From Acidiferrimicrobium sp. IK (lineage in GTDB: Bacteria > Actinomycetota > Acidimicrobiia > Acidimicrobiales > Palsa-688), in NCBI RefSeq assembly GCF_025499425.1, contig NZ_JAIMCB010000003.1, forward strand, positions 186,001-250,000: a stretch of DNA of 64,000 bases, in the 5' to 3' direction. Of the stretch, positions 6,745-16,115 are shown in pieces. The first letter of the stretch is position 1; each line of letters starts with the position of its first letter. Made by a program: the position numbers and the translations under genes. Below the pieces are notes generated by a model, which ran no database searches, was not told where the DNA came from, and saw only the letters and a program-made list of their open reading frames with translations.

Positions 6745-9700
6745 GCAAGACGCTGAAGGCCGTGTTCCTGGTCGACTCGACCGGGGTGGCGCGCGGTGTC
6801 GACCAGGCGAAGGCGAAGATCTCCGAGCTGGAGAAGTCGTCGACGTCGATGGGCGACTCGTTCGACAAGCAGACGTCGCGGGTCGGGAAGGCGTTCTCTG
6901 GGCTCGGGAACGCGATGGCGACCTTCGGGGTCCCGTTCTCGGGGTCGATCAGCAAGATCGGCACCGATCTGGACAAGGCGAAGTCGCACGCGTCGGGCTA
7001 TGGCCAGGTGCTATCCGATGTCGGGAAGGTCGCGGGTGGGGTCGCGGTCGCTGGGATGGTCGGGTTCGCTGCGGAGTCGGTGAAGATGGCCGGCGACTTC
7101 CAGCAGCAGATGAGCAAGCTGATCACCTCCGGCGGGGAGCTGCAGTCGAACCTCGCCGGCGACTTCTCGGGCGTCGAGAAGCTGATGGCGTCGACGGGCA
7201 CCTCGAGCCAGCAGCTGGCTGCCGGCCTGTACACGATCAACTCGGCCGGGTTCCACGGCGCGGACGGCCTCAACGTGCTGAAGGCGGCGGCGCAGGGAGC
7301 GAAGACCGAGAACGCTGATGTGGCGACGGTCACCGACGGCCTGACGACCATGCTCAACGACTATGGGCTGAAGGCGTCTGCCGCGGCCGAGGTGACGTCG
7401 AAGATGGTGATGGCGACGTCGCTCGGGAAGACGACCTTCCAGGATCTCGCCGGGAGCCTGCACACGGTGTCGCCGGCGGCGCAGGCCGCCGGGCTGTCCT
7501 TGAACGAGGTTCTCGGCGCGATGGCGACGATGACAGCGAAGGGGACCCCGGCCGCTGACGCCGCGACCTATCTGCGTCAGACGATCCTGCAGCTGTCGAA
7601 CCCGTCGAAGGTCGCCGCTGGTGAGATGCAGGGCCTCGGCCTGTCCGCGTATGACGTGAGCTCGAAGCTCGGCCAGCGGGGCCTGACCGGCACTCTCGAC
7701 CTGTTGACGAAGGCGATCGCGGCGCATGTGCAGGGCGGCGCGGTGATGATCGACAACCTGAAGCAGGCGGCGGCGGCCGGGTCCGGGTGGGCGTCGAAGT
7801 TGCAGCAGATGACCCCGGCCGAGCAGGACCAGATCAAGAGCCTGGCCGGCATGGGCGTCGCCGCGGCCCAAGCCAAAGCCCAGTTGGACACGCTCTCGGC
7901 GTCGGGCGTGAAGTCGACGTCGTCGGCTGGGAGCCTCACATCGGCCACGAACAGCCAGACGGCCGCACAGACCCGCCTCGCTGCCGCTCAGGCCCGGCTG
8001 GGCGCCCTGCAGCAGCAGTACGGGGTGACCGACACCAACACGGCCACCGCAGCCCAGTCCCGTCTCGCGGCGGCGCAGGCCCGGCTGGTTGCCTTGCAGG
8101 ACCAGCTGGCCGGCAAGACGAAGGTGACGGCCTCCGAGCAGAACCGGTTGGCGTCAGCCGAGCAGGCTGTCGCCGCGGCCCAGGCGAAGGCCGGCACGTC
8201 GTCCGGGATGACCGCAGCCCAGCAGAACAGTCTGGCGGCAGCGCAACGCGCGGTCGATGCTGCGCAGACGGCCGTGGCCGCGTCGGGGGCGAAGGTCGCG
8301 GACGCCCAGTCGAAGGGGACGTCATCGACCGCGGCGTTGCAGGCCCAGATCAAGCAGTACGACGCCGCGGTGGCGACGCTGCCGCCGGCGGCCAGGAAGG
8401 TCCTCGACGGGCTCGTAGCGAACCAGCAGGGCTACCAGGACCTGAACTCGACGATCGCGAAGCTGCCACCGGCGCAGCAGACCGCCGTAGCGGCCCTGGC
8501 CAAGATGACCGGCGGCACGAAGAGCATGCAAGCAGCGCTCGAGCTGACCGGCGTCTCGGCCTACACGTTCCAAGCCAACGTGAAGAAGGTGGCCGGCGCG
8601 ACGACCGAGGCCGGCGGGAACGTGGCTGGCTGGGCGACGGTCCAGAAGAACTTCAATCAGAAGCTCGCGGAGTCGAAGCAGACCGTGAACGAGCTGGCGA
8701 TCCGGTTCGGGAGCATGCTGATCCCCTACCTCGAGAAGGCCATGTCCGCCACGAAGGACGTGGTGGTCTGGTTCGAGAAGCACAAGTCCGCGGCGGAGGC
8801 CCTCGCCGGGGTGATCGGCGGGGTCTTGGCGGTGGCGTTCACCGCGTTCACGGTCAACAAGATCGCCGGGATGATCAGAGGCGTCCGGTCGGCGGCGGGG
8901 GAGCTGCGGACCCTCGAGCAGACGACGGTGAAGGTCGCTCAGACGCTGCTCGAGAAGTTCGGGATCATCCAGTCGTCGGCGGAGACGTCGTCGGAGGGTG
9001 TCGGCCAGGCCGCCGAGCAGCAGGCGGCCCGGGCGAGCACCGCAGCGGAACAGCAGGCTGCCCAGGTGGAGCAGGCAGCCCAGCAGCAGGCGGCCGGCGT
9101 GGAGGCAGCCCAGACCGGCCAGCAGACAGCCGTGGAGACGTCCGCGGCCAGCCAGGCCACCGCGGTGGAGTCGTCGGCGGCGACTCAGGCGACGATGGCC
9201 CAAACGTCGGCGGAGACCCAGGCTGCCGGCGTGGAAGCGGCGGTGACCGGCATGGCCACGACCGCCGAGACGACCGTCGCGGGGATGGAGACCACGGTCA
9301 CCGGGTCGGCGGCGGCGATGAGCACCGGTGTGTCGTCGGAGATAGCGGGGATGGCCACGGCTGTCGATGGCGAGGTCGCTGCGATGGCCACCACGGTCGA
9401 TACGGAGATAGCCGGGATGGCGACGACCGCCGAGGGTGAGGCGGCCGGGATGGCTGCGACGGTCGAGGCCGACTCGGCCGCGGCTATGTCGTCCGAGGCC
9501 GGGATGGGCGGCATGGGCGGCGGGATGGGGATGCTCGGCGCGGCCGGCGGGGCGCTCGGCGGCGGGATGATGGCCTACCAGGGCTACCAAGGCAAGGGCG
9601 CTATGTCCGATGTCAGCCTGATCGGCGGCAGCGCCCTGGCTGGAGCAGCGATCGGGTCGGTGATCCCCGGCCTCGGGACGCTCGCCGGAGCGGGGATCGG

Positions 9701-10058
9701 TGCTGGGATCGGCGGCGGGATCGACCTGTACAAGCACTTCTTCAAGGCCGCGACCGGCGGGATCGTGACGCATCCGATGGTCGGTCTGGTCGGCGAGGCC
9801 GGCCCGGAAGCGATCATCCCGATGGGCGACCCCAACGCGTTCGCCCAGTTCGTCGGCGCCAACGCCTCCGCGCTGCCGCCGCTCGGCGGCGGGGCGATGC
9901 CGGCAGCATCAGCAGCGGCCGGCGCAGGGTCGACAACGACGATCCAGATCACGGTGATGGGGAACGTCGCGTCCGAGCAGGACCTCGTGAACGCCGTCTG
10001 GCAGGGCCTCCTCCAGAAGCAGCAGATCAACGGTGTCCTCTTCGCGAACGTCCCCTAG
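6741..10058 (+). CDS. Tail tape measure protein
   Basis: About 1,105 residues; start at GTG 6741, overlapping the previous TGA. The first 400 residues follow the TP901-type tape measure pattern: MAGDFQQQMSKL, a region typified by LAAGLYTINSAGFHG, and TTFQDLAGSLHTVSPAA. Long Ala/Gln-rich coiled-coil segments follow. A hydrophobic stretch lies at about 690-710. Residues of about 865-910 form an 11-residue repeat (EIAGMATAVDG and variants). The C-terminus has the family hallmark GGIVTHPMVGLVGEAGPEAI. At about 1.5 Angstrom per residue it predicts a tail near 165 nm. Confidence 0.93.
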   Translation: MSKTLKAVFLVDSTGVARGVDQAKAKISELEKSSTSMGDSFDKQTSRVGKAFSGLGNAMATFGVPFSGSISKIGTDLDKAKSHASGYGQVLSDVGKVAGGVAVAGMVGFAAESVKMAGDFQQQMSKLITSGGELQSNLAGDFSGVEKLMASTGTSSQQLAAGLYTINSAGFHGADGLNVLKAAAQGAKTENADVATVTDGLTTMLNDYGLKASAAAEVTSKMVMATSLGKTTFQDLAGSLHTVSPAAQAAGLSLNEVLGAMATMTAKGTPAADAATYLRQTILQLSNPSKVAAGEMQGLGLSAYDVSSKLGQRGLTGTLDLLTKAIAAHVQGGAVMIDNLKQAAAAGSGWASKLQQMTPAEQDQIKSLAGMGVAAAQAKAQLDTLSASGVKSTSSAGSLTSATNSQTAAQTRLAAAQARLGALQQQYGVTDTNTATAAQSRLAAAQARLVALQDQLAGKTKVTASEQNRLASAEQAVAAAQAKAGTSSGMTAAQQNSLAAAQRAVDAAQTAVAASGAKVADAQSKGTSSTAALQAQIKQYDAAVATLPPAARKVLDGLVANQQGYQDLNSTIAKLPPAQQTAVAALAKMTGGTKSMQAALELTGVSAYTFQANVKKVAGATTEAGGNVAGWATVQKNFNQKLAESKQTVNELAIRFGSMLIPYLEKAMSATKDVVVWFEKHKSAAEALAGVIGGVLAVAFTAFTVNKIAGMIRGVRSAAGELRTLEQTTVKVAQTLLEKFGIIQSSAETSSEGVGQAAEQQAARASTAAEQQAAQVEQAAQQQAAGVEAAQTGQQTAVETSAASQATAVESSAATQATMAQTSAETQAAGVEAAVTGMATTAETTVAGMETTVTGSAAAMSTGVSSEIAGMATAVDGEVAAMATTVDTEIAGMATTAEGEAAGMAATVEADSAAAMSSEAGMGGMGGGMGMLGAAGGALGGGMMAYQGYQGKGAMSDVSLIGGSALAGAAIGSVIPGLGTLAGAGIGAGIGGGIDLYKHFFKAATGGIVTHPMVGLVGEAGPEAIIPMGDPNAFAQFVGANASALPPLGGGAMPAASAAAGAGSTTTIQITVMGNVASEQDLVNAVWQGLLQKQQINGVLFANVP

Positions 10059-10081
10059 CAGGAGACGACACTCGGCCCATG
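10054..10081 (+). promoter_or_regulatory. YCTAGC start-associated motif, copy 4 (variant)
   Basis: CCTAGCAGGAGACGACACTC at 10054 lies 25 bases before ATG 10079. It overlaps the tape measure stop TAG. It contains an AGGAG 14 bases from the ATG, further than a usual ribosome binding site. Confidence 0.45.
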
Positions 10082-10447
10082 TCCCAAGTCCCTGCTGCTG
10101 CTCTCGCCGCGGCACAGGCCGCGATCGTCACGGCCGGCACCACCTACTACCTGTCGTTGAACACGGCCGACCCGGGGGCTACCGGGGCGAACGAGGGGAC
10201 CGGGCTGACCCGCCAGGCGATCACGTTCGGGTCCCCGACCTCGGCCACGCCATCGGTCCAGTCGTCGACCGACAGCCAGTCCTTCCCCGGCATGCCCGGC
10301 GGCGCTACCTACGGCTATTTCTCGGTGTGGACCGCAGCGACCGGCGGCTCGTTCGTCAGGGGCGGCCAGCTGAACACGGCGATCACCCCGGCCGCCCAGT
10401 CGTCGGTGACGGTCGCTACCGGCCAAATCTACTTCCAGGCGGCGTGA
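10079..10447 (+). CDS. Minor tail protein of actinophage type
   Basis: 122 residues. The segment YLSLNTADPGATGANEGTG followed by LTRQAITFG is typical of a family of small actinophage tail proteins found downstream of the tape measure, and GYFSVWTAATGGSF with a C-terminal beta strand fits the same family. Probably part of the distal tail or baseplate. Start is preceded by motif copy 4. Confidence 0.72.
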   Translation: MSQVPAAALAAAQAAIVTAGTTYYLSLNTADPGATGANEGTGLTRQAITFGSPTSATPSVQSSTDSQSFPGMPGGATYGYFSVWTAATGGSFVRGGQLNTAITPAAQSSVTVATGQIYFQAA

Positions 10448-10478
10448 CGCCAGCCGGGCGTCCGGCGCGGCGGATCCT

Positions 10479-13400
10479 GTGACCTCTTACGTAGCCGGCT
10501 CCGAGGCGCTCGACAACCAGAGCGCCGGCGGTGTCAGCATTCCCCTCCCCGCTGGGGCGACCACCGGCACGCTGCTCGTAGCGCTCATCTACTCGTCGGG
10601 TGTCACCGGCGCCGGGGACGGGCACGCCCCGTCCGGATGGTCTGGCAGCGGCGGGGTCGGCGTCGACAGCGACGAGCTGTACGTTTGGTGGAAGGTGGCC
10701 GCCTCGGGCGACACCGGGCCGTTCCTGTTCGGCGGCGGCTCCATGTCCGGCGGCGTGATCCTCGCCTACTCGGGGGCCGGGAGCGTCGAGCAGATCGACG
10801 TGGTCGACAGCTCCGGCGGCTCGCTCACCACGGCCGTCGCCCCGTCGGTCACCCCCACCGGCGCGACCGACACCTGGGTCGTCGCCTTCGCAGACCCCAA
10901 CAACCAGACGTGGTCGACACCGGCCGGGATGACCGCCCGAGAAGCCGTCCCCGCCACCCTCCCGCTGTCCACGTTCGATCTGCCCCTGACCGGCACGTCG
11001 CCGACCGGAACGGCCTCGAGCTCGCCGTCGGGATCCGGGACAGCGTGGATGGCAGCTTCGGTCCTCGTCGCGTCGAACACGATCTCGACCTCCGGTTCCG
11101 GGTCGATCACGCTGACCGGGATGGCGACGCCGGTAGCGCCGCCCGTTCCCACCTCCGGGTCGGGGGACATCGTCTTCGAGGGGAACGGCCAGGCGTACAC
11201 GCCTCCGTCCTACCCGGTCTCAGGGTCGAGTGGCATCACCTTCAGCGGTGTCGGAGCGGCGGCGGTCATCGCCCCGGTACCGGCCGTCCGGCCGACCCTC
11301 GTAGTCAAGGTGGCGTTCGGGTCGAACCCGAACGACGAGACCCTCGTCTGGACCGACATCAGCCGGTGGGCCCGGAAACTGAAGACGATGCGAGGCCGCA
11401 CCCGCCTGCTGCGCTCCCAAGCCCAGTTCGAGGCCGGCACGCTGTCAGGGGAGCTCGACAACCGCGACCGTCGCTTCGATCCGACCAACACGGCAGGCCC
11501 CTACTACCCGGACGTGCAGCCGGAGAAGATGATCCAGGTCGGCGCCGAGTGGGAAGGCCACTACCAGCCGATCTGGACCGGGCTCGTCGACGACTGGCCG
11601 CAGCAGTGGCCCGGGTTCTCCGAAGGCAACATCCAGCTCGTAGCGACCGACCTGTTCAAGAGCCTGGCCATCAAACGGGTCCTGTCGGCCGGCTACTCGC
11701 AGGCCGTGACCCTGAACGCCCCGACCGGCTGGTGGCGTTGCGGGGAGCCGCCGCCGGTCGAGGGCACGACCGTCCAGACCACCGTCGCCGGCGACAGCTC
11801 AGGCAACAACCATCCGGCCGTCTACAGCGGGACGGTCACGCTCGGGACGTCCGGCGCGCTGGTCACCGACCCCAACACGGCGATCTCAGTCTCCGGGAAA
11901 GGGTGGGTGCTGCTCCCGCAGGCCGCGAACATCGCTGCGAACGGGCCGGCGACCGTCGAGCTGTGGATGCGCGCGACGGCTGCCCCCGCAGCGGACCAGA
12001 TGCTGTGGCAGCAGGCCGGCGGGTCGAGCGACACCAACGACATCGCCAGTCTCTACGTCACCACCGGCGGCCGGGTCCAGTTCGACATGTACTCCGGGTC
12101 CGCTCAGATCGTGTCCCCGGTCGGGGTCGGCCCCGATGTCTGCGACGGGCTGTGGCATCACATCGTCGCAGTGATCGAAGGCGGAGTCCAGCTGTACGTC
12201 GACGGCGTCGACATCGGCGACGCCCTCCTCTACGGAACCTGGTCGTGGACGCCCACCAACATGGTCGCGGCGTTCGGCGGCAGCCTGTACACCGGCAGCG
12301 GCAGCTACTACCCGGGCGGCACGACCCCCGCGACGGGCCCGCAGTTCCACGGCGACCTCGACGAGCTCGCCGTCTATCCGACCGCGCTGACCGCCGCGGC
12401 GGTCACCGCCCACTACCAGGGGGCAGCGTTCCCGGCCGAAACGACCGGCCAGCGAGTCAACCGGGTCCTCGACGTCCTCGGCCAGCCCACCTCGCGCCGC
12501 CGCGTCGACGCCGGCCGCACCTTCTGCCAGATCGAGAAGACCAACGAGAACCAGACCAAAGCGCTGCTCTACCTGCAGCGCTGCGAGCAGACCGAGCAAG
12601 GCCAGTTTTACGTCGGCGCGGACGGAGCGACCGTCTTTGAGGACCGCTACCACAGGTACAACAACCCGGGCGCCGATCCCGTAGCGACGGTCGGCGACGG
12701 CGGCGCAGCGTTCCCGGTCCCGGCCAGCCTGTATCCGCCCGTCGCGTATGACACCCCGACCGCGTGGTGGAAGCTCGCCGACCCTGCGGGGTCGGCCACC
12801 GCGGCCGACTCGTCGCTCGTCTCGTACGGCCCGGACGCCGGCGGCCACACCGGGACTGTGACCGGCGGGGTCACGTTCGGGCCGACCGGCCCCGACGGCG
12901 TCGCCGGCCACGCAGCCCTCTTCGACGGCACCTCCGGCTACATCGGTATCGACGGCAGCCTGTTCAACCCGGGAGCCGACCCGGACGGCGTGCTCAGTGT
13001 CGAAGCGTGGATCAAGACCACATCGACCGAAGCACCCGTCTTCTACGCCGCCGCGCCCGCCGTCAGCGGGTACAGCTACCTCGCCTACATCGAGATGGCG
13101 GTCGTCTCCGGTCAAGCCCAGTTCTTCCTGAGCGACCCGCAGACCGGGAACAGCGAAGGCGTCGGGTTCGTCGGCCCGACCATCAACGACGGCCAGTGGC
13201 ACCACCTGGTCGGCACCCAGCAGCCGGCCGTGTCACCCGTGGGCGACACGCTGTGGCAGCTGTATGTCGACGGGGCGCTCGTCGGGTCCCACACCGGCAC
13301 CTACGCCTACCCGGCGGGCTACCAGTCGCCCGGCTACCTCGGCTACAACCCCCTCCAGAACGGGGGCGCCGGCCGGTACCTGGCCGGGAGCCTGGCCGAC

Positions 13401-13997
13401 GTCGTCGTCTACCGGTTCTCGGCGCTCGACCCCGGCCGGATCCTCGACCACTTCGATGCGGCGTCACCGTCGACGGAACTGCCCTACAGCATGGGCGGTG
13501 TCGTGGTGCACTTCGACCGGATGGAGCTGTACAACGAGATCCCCGCGACCCGTCAGGGCGGCAACACTCAGGTGGCCATCAACCAGGACTCGGTCACGAA
13601 GTACGCCGACCGGACGATGATCGGCGGCCTCTTCGACCTGCTCATGGCCGACGACGCCGACGCCCTCTACTGCGCCCAATGGATCCTCGCCGACACCGCC
13701 TACCCGCAGCTGCGCGTCGGCCAGCTCCGGTTCGATCCGAACACCGACCGCAGGCTGTGGAACCTGGTGCTCGGCTACGACATCGGCACGGTGATCACGG
13801 TCAACAAGCATCGGATCCCCGGCGGCGGCCCGGGCATCTCTGTCAACTGCAGGATCGAGGGCGTCGAGCACCAGATCGACCCTCCGAACAACTGGACTGT
13901 CGTCTGGCACCTGTCGCTGCAAGGCACGCTGCCGTGGTGCATCCTCGACGACCCGGTGATGGGCGTCCTCGACTCCGGCGCCCGCTGGGGATGGTAG
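10479..13997 (+). CDS. Large minor tail protein with two LamG/concanavalin-like modules
   Basis: 1,172 residues from GTG 10479. Order: an N-terminal beta-rich domain (1 to about 200), a Ser/Gly-rich linker, then a distal-tail-like domain (about 265-410, with VWTDISRWARKLKTMRGR and GTLSGELDNRDRRFDPTN). A first LamG-like jelly roll (about 414-650, starting PTGWWRCGE) is followed by a linker, a second LamG-like module (about 757-990, starting TAWWKLADPAG) and a C-terminal tail domain. LamG folds commonly bind glycans, so this is the best candidate for host-surface attachment; that is inference. Confidence 0.8.
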   Translation: MTSYVAGSEALDNQSAGGVSIPLPAGATTGTLLVALIYSSGVTGAGDGHAPSGWSGSGGVGVDSDELYVWWKVAASGDTGPFLFGGGSMSGGVILAYSGAGSVEQIDVVDSSGGSLTTAVAPSVTPTGATDTWVVAFADPNNQTWSTPAGMTAREAVPATLPLSTFDLPLTGTSPTGTASSSPSGSGTAWMAASVLVASNTISTSGSGSITLTGMATPVAPPVPTSGSGDIVFEGNGQAYTPPSYPVSGSSGITFSGVGAAAVIAPVPAVRPTLVVKVAFGSNPNDETLVWTDISRWARKLKTMRGRTRLLRSQAQFEAGTLSGELDNRDRRFDPTNTAGPYYPDVQPEKMIQVGAEWEGHYQPIWTGLVDDWPQQWPGFSEGNIQLVATDLFKSLAIKRVLSAGYSQAVTLNAPTGWWRCGEPPPVEGTTVQTTVAGDSSGNNHPAVYSGTVTLGTSGALVTDPNTAISVSGKGWVLLPQAANIAANGPATVELWMRATAAPAADQMLWQQAGGSSDTNDIASLYVTTGGRVQFDMYSGSAQIVSPVGVGPDVCDGLWHHIVAVIEGGVQLYVDGVDIGDALLYGTWSWTPTNMVAAFGGSLYTGSGSYYPGGTTPATGPQFHGDLDELAVYPTALTAAAVTAHYQGAAFPAETTGQRVNRVLDVLGQPTSRRRVDAGRTFCQIEKTNENQTKALLYLQRCEQTEQGQFYVGADGATVFEDRYHRYNNPGADPVATVGDGGAAFPVPASLYPPVAYDTPTAWWKLADPAGSATAADSSLVSYGPDAGGHTGTVTGGVTFGPTGPDGVAGHAALFDGTSGYIGIDGSLFNPGADPDGVLSVEAWIKTTSTEAPVFYAAAPAVSGYSYLAYIEMAVVSGQAQFFLSDPQTGNSEGVGFVGPTINDGQWHHLVGTQQPAVSPVGDTLWQLYVDGALVGSHTGTYAYPAGYQSPGYLGYNPLQNGGAGRYLAGSLADVVVYRFSALDPGRILDHFDAASPSTELPYSMGGVVVHFDRMELYNEIPATRQGGNTQVAINQDSVTKYADRTMIGGLFDLLMADDADALYCAQWILADTAYPQLRVGQLRFDPNTDRRLWNLVLGYDIGTVITVNKHRIPGGGPGISVNCRIEGVEHQIDPPNNWTVVWHLSLQGTLPWCILDDPVMGVLDSGARWGW

Positions 13998-13998
13998 G

Positions 13999-14028
13999 TC
14001 TAGCCGACCAGCACGCTTCGCTGCGATG
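13999..14028 (+). promoter_or_regulatory. YCTAGC start-associated motif, copy 5
   Basis: TCTAGCCGACCAGCACGC at 13999 is intergenic, 27 bases before ATG 14026. No Shine-Dalgarno sequence precedes this ATG. Confidence 0.55.
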
Positions 14029-14499
14029 ACGTTGCTACCGGCGGACACCCGTCCGCTCATGGTCTGCGCTGAGGACCGCTACCAGCCGGACCCGGCCGGG
14101 CCGGCCGCCACCGCCGCCGAGGCGGTCGTCGACCGATTCTGGCGGCATCAGATCGGCGTCCCGGGGAACATGCGGAACGTGCCGAAAGGCCCGTGGCCGA
14201 CCGGTACCCACCTCGAGATGACCGCGGCCGCCTACGTGAACCACGGCCGGTGGATGGTCGACTGCCCGCACGGCTGCGGGTCGGCTCAGTACGCGTCGCA
14301 CGCCGACCGGCGCATGTTCTGCGTCGAGTGCTCCTCCGGCGGCACCGGCCTGTGGATCACCGTGTCGTGGCCCTCCCCGGCTGACGTCGCCGCGATCGAA
14401 GCGGCGCTCTCCTGCCGACTGGTCCCGAACCGCAACTGGCGGCCCGGCGAAACCGTCGAGCAGCTCCACGCCCAGAACGCCTTCAACGGTGCGGCCTGA
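14026..14499 (+). CDS. Phage protein with putative zinc finger
   Basis: 157 residues. The middle holds a Cys pair with a distant second pair (CPHGCG, then FCVEC), a probable zinc site, in a domain that begins VNHGRWMVDCPHGCG. The C-terminal part contains WPSPADVAAIEAAL and NRNWRPGETVEQL. Similar small zinc-containing proteins occur near tail genes in actinophages but their role is unknown. The start follows motif copy 5; the stop overlaps the next ATG (TGATG). Confidence 0.72.
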   Translation: MTLLPADTRPLMVCAEDRYQPDPAGPAATAAEAVVDRFWRHQIGVPGNMRNVPKGPWPTGTHLEMTAAAYVNHGRWMVDCPHGCGSAQYASHADRRMFCVECSSGGTGLWITVSWPSPADVAAIEAALSCRLVPNRNWRPGETVEQLHAQNAFNGAA

Positions 14500-14933
14500 T
14501 GGCCTGGACTAGCCCCCGCACGTGGGCGGTCGGGGACCCGGCGACCTCAGCCGACCTGAACACCTATGTGAGGGACAACACCGCCTACCTGTTCTCGGCG
14601 ATCGGAGGCGCAGGCGGCGGCGGCGGGATGGTCGTGCTGTACGCCAACGGCGCCTCGACCGGCGCGGGGATCCCGTCGGGGAGTATCGGGGTCATCCTGC
14701 ACCTCGACCAGGTCGTCGTCACGATGGGTTCCACCGGCGGCGCGATCACGTTCCCGATCGTCCCGTTCTCGTCGTGGGCGCAGATCATCCCGGTCAACGT
14801 CGGCACGATCGCCGGGTCGATCTACGAGATCGTCCCGTCGACCACCGGCTTCACATTCCACGTCCTCGACACGGCCGGCGCCGACATGACCTCCGGGAAC
14901 GTGGGCATCGGCTACATCGCCTTCGGGCAGTAG
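14499..14933 (+). CDS. Small tail-associated protein
   Basis: 144 residues. The N-terminus (MAWTSPRTWAVGDPATSADLNTYVRDN) is a recurrent signature of actinophage tail-tip or fibre proteins. A Gly-rich hinge follows, then a beta-rich C-terminal domain probably forming a trimeric or receptor-facing structure. It starts by TGATG overlap with the previous gene. Biochemical function is unknown. Confidence 0.68.
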   Translation: MAWTSPRTWAVGDPATSADLNTYVRDNTAYLFSAIGGAGGGGGMVVLYANGASTGAGIPSGSIGVILHLDQVVVTMGSTGGAITFPIVPFSSWAQIIPVNVGTIAGSIYEIVPSTTGFTFHVLDTAGADMTSGNVGIGYIAFGQ

Positions 14934-14946
14934 CCAGACCGGCTGG

Positions 14947-14975
14947 TCTAGCCGGGCTGCACCATTCGGGCTATG
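14947..14975 (+). promoter_or_regulatory. YCTAGC start-associated motif, copy 6
   Basis: TCTAGCCGGGCTGCACCATT at 14947 is intergenic, 26 bases before ATG 14973, which opens a 17-residue leader overlapping the endolysin start. Confidence 0.6.
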
Positions 14976-15026
14976 GCGACCATGCTTGACGGCGGCGGCC
15001 CGACGGGGATCCAGCCATGCCCCTGA
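14973..15026 (+). CDS. Putative 17-residue leader peptide before endolysin
   Basis: ATG 14973 opens 17 codons ending in TGA at 15024-15026, overlapping the first codons of the endolysin (ATG 15017) in another frame. This repeats the leader arrangement at 3864 and suggests coupling of endolysin translation to leader translation. No peptide family is recognised. Confidence 0.3.
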   Translation: MATMLDGGGPTGIQPCP

Positions 15027-15775
15027 CGATCGCTGACTATTCGGAGTTCCAGGGCGTCGTGCGCCCGGACGGGCAGCAGGTCGTGATCGTCCGGGCACAC
15101 AACGGATGGAGGCCCGACAACGACTTCGTGGCGAACCGGGCGGCTGCCCACGCCGCTGGCTGCGCAGCGGTCGGCCTCTACCAGTACCTGGTGGCTGGCC
15201 GTGACGCCGCGCAGCAGGCCGCCGAGCTGTGCGACTTGATCGGCACGCTGGCGCCTAACGAGTGGCTGATCTGTGACCTCGAGGAGGGCCAGGGCGACGA
15301 GCAGCCCCGCTGGCAGGCGTGGGATCTCGTTGTGGTCGCCCGCTTCGGCCGCCCCGGATGGCTGTACTCGGGCGAGGCGTTCGCCGCCGCCCACGACCTC
15401 CACCCGGATTGGGATGCCGCCTACCAGCCCGGCGAACCGCCGCAGCCGCACAAGCTGTGGCAGGACACCGACGCATACCCTTGGCCGTGGGGCCGCTCGG
15501 ACGCATCGGTCTACGACGGCAGCCTGGCCCAGTTCCTCGTCGATACCGGCATCACCACCACCCCGGCCACCTCGGCTGGGCTCAACCCTCCGGAGGTACC
15601 CGAAGTGCTGCTCATCCGCGACCCCCAGTCCGGGGCGTGCTACCTGACCAACGGGGTCGCCAAGACCTACATCGGCGACCCGGCCGACCTGGCTGCCCTC
15701 ACCGCCAAGATGGGGGACCCGGTGGAGCTGACCGCCGGCTTCATCGCCAGCTTGCAGGGTGCTGGCCCCGTCTGA
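15017..15775 (+). CDS. GH25-family endolysin (N-acetylmuramidase)
   Basis: 252 residues. The N-terminal domain is a GH25 lysozyme fold: it begins with the strand IADYSEFQG (D7), has the catalytic DLE in LICDLEEGQGD (D87, E89), and contains GWLYSG and LWQDTD strands. It hydrolyses the glycan backbone of host peptidoglycan to release phage. The C-terminal about 55 residues (after a Thr/Pro linker) may be a small wall-binding domain. No signal peptide is seen, so it needs a holin; three membrane proteins follow. Confidence 0.88.
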   Translation: MPLTIADYSEFQGVVRPDGQQVVIVRAHNGWRPDNDFVANRAAAHAAGCAAVGLYQYLVAGRDAAQQAAELCDLIGTLAPNEWLICDLEEGQGDEQPRWQAWDLVVVARFGRPGWLYSGEAFAAAHDLHPDWDAAYQPGEPPQPHKLWQDTDAYPWPWGRSDASVYDGSLAQFLVDTGITTTPATSAGLNPPEVPEVLLIRDPQSGACYLTNGVAKTYIGDPADLAALTAKMGDPVELTAGFIASLQGAGPV

Positions 15776-15779
15776 CCGC

Positions 15780-16115
15780 GTGAGCTACGACCACATCATC
15801 GGGATCTTGGCGGCGACCCTCTCGGTCGTGCTCGCTGTCGGCGTGATCTCCCGCTGGGCGTGGAAACGCACCAAGGCCACCGCCGCCGTCGCAGCGGTCA
15901 ACGCGCGCAGATTCGTCGAGGACATCGCCACCGAACGGATCGGCGCCCCGCTCGCGATGGAGATGTCCCGCCTGTCCCGCGCGATCGAAGCCCAAAACGA
16001 CGAGTGCCGCACCGACCGCGCGTTTCTCCACGTCCGGATGCAAGGCCTCGACCGCGAGGTCGGCTACCTGCGAGGGATGGCCAACGCCAGCGAACACCAG
16101 GAAGGATCGCCGTGA
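15780..16115 (+). CDS. Small membrane protein, lysis cassette
   Basis: 111 residues from GTG 15780, four bases after the endolysin stop. One N-terminal transmembrane helix (IIGILAATLSVVLAVGVIS) is followed by a basic then charged coiled-coil-like domain. Topology resembles single-span accessory lysis proteins of actinophages. Its stop overlaps the next start (GTGA). Holin, antiholin or spanin-like function cannot be decided from sequence. Confidence 0.6.
   Translation: MSYDHIIGILAATLSVVLAVGVISRWAWKRTKATAAVAAVNARRFVEDIATERIGAPLAMEMSRLSRAIEAQNDECRTDRAFLHVRMQGLDREVGYLRGMANASEHQEGSP

Noticed and set aside
10449..10481. CCAGCCGGG before the large tail protein as a ninth start motif
   Set aside because: It lacks the CTAG core and the spacing to GTG 10479 is about 30 bases, outside the 25-27 range.
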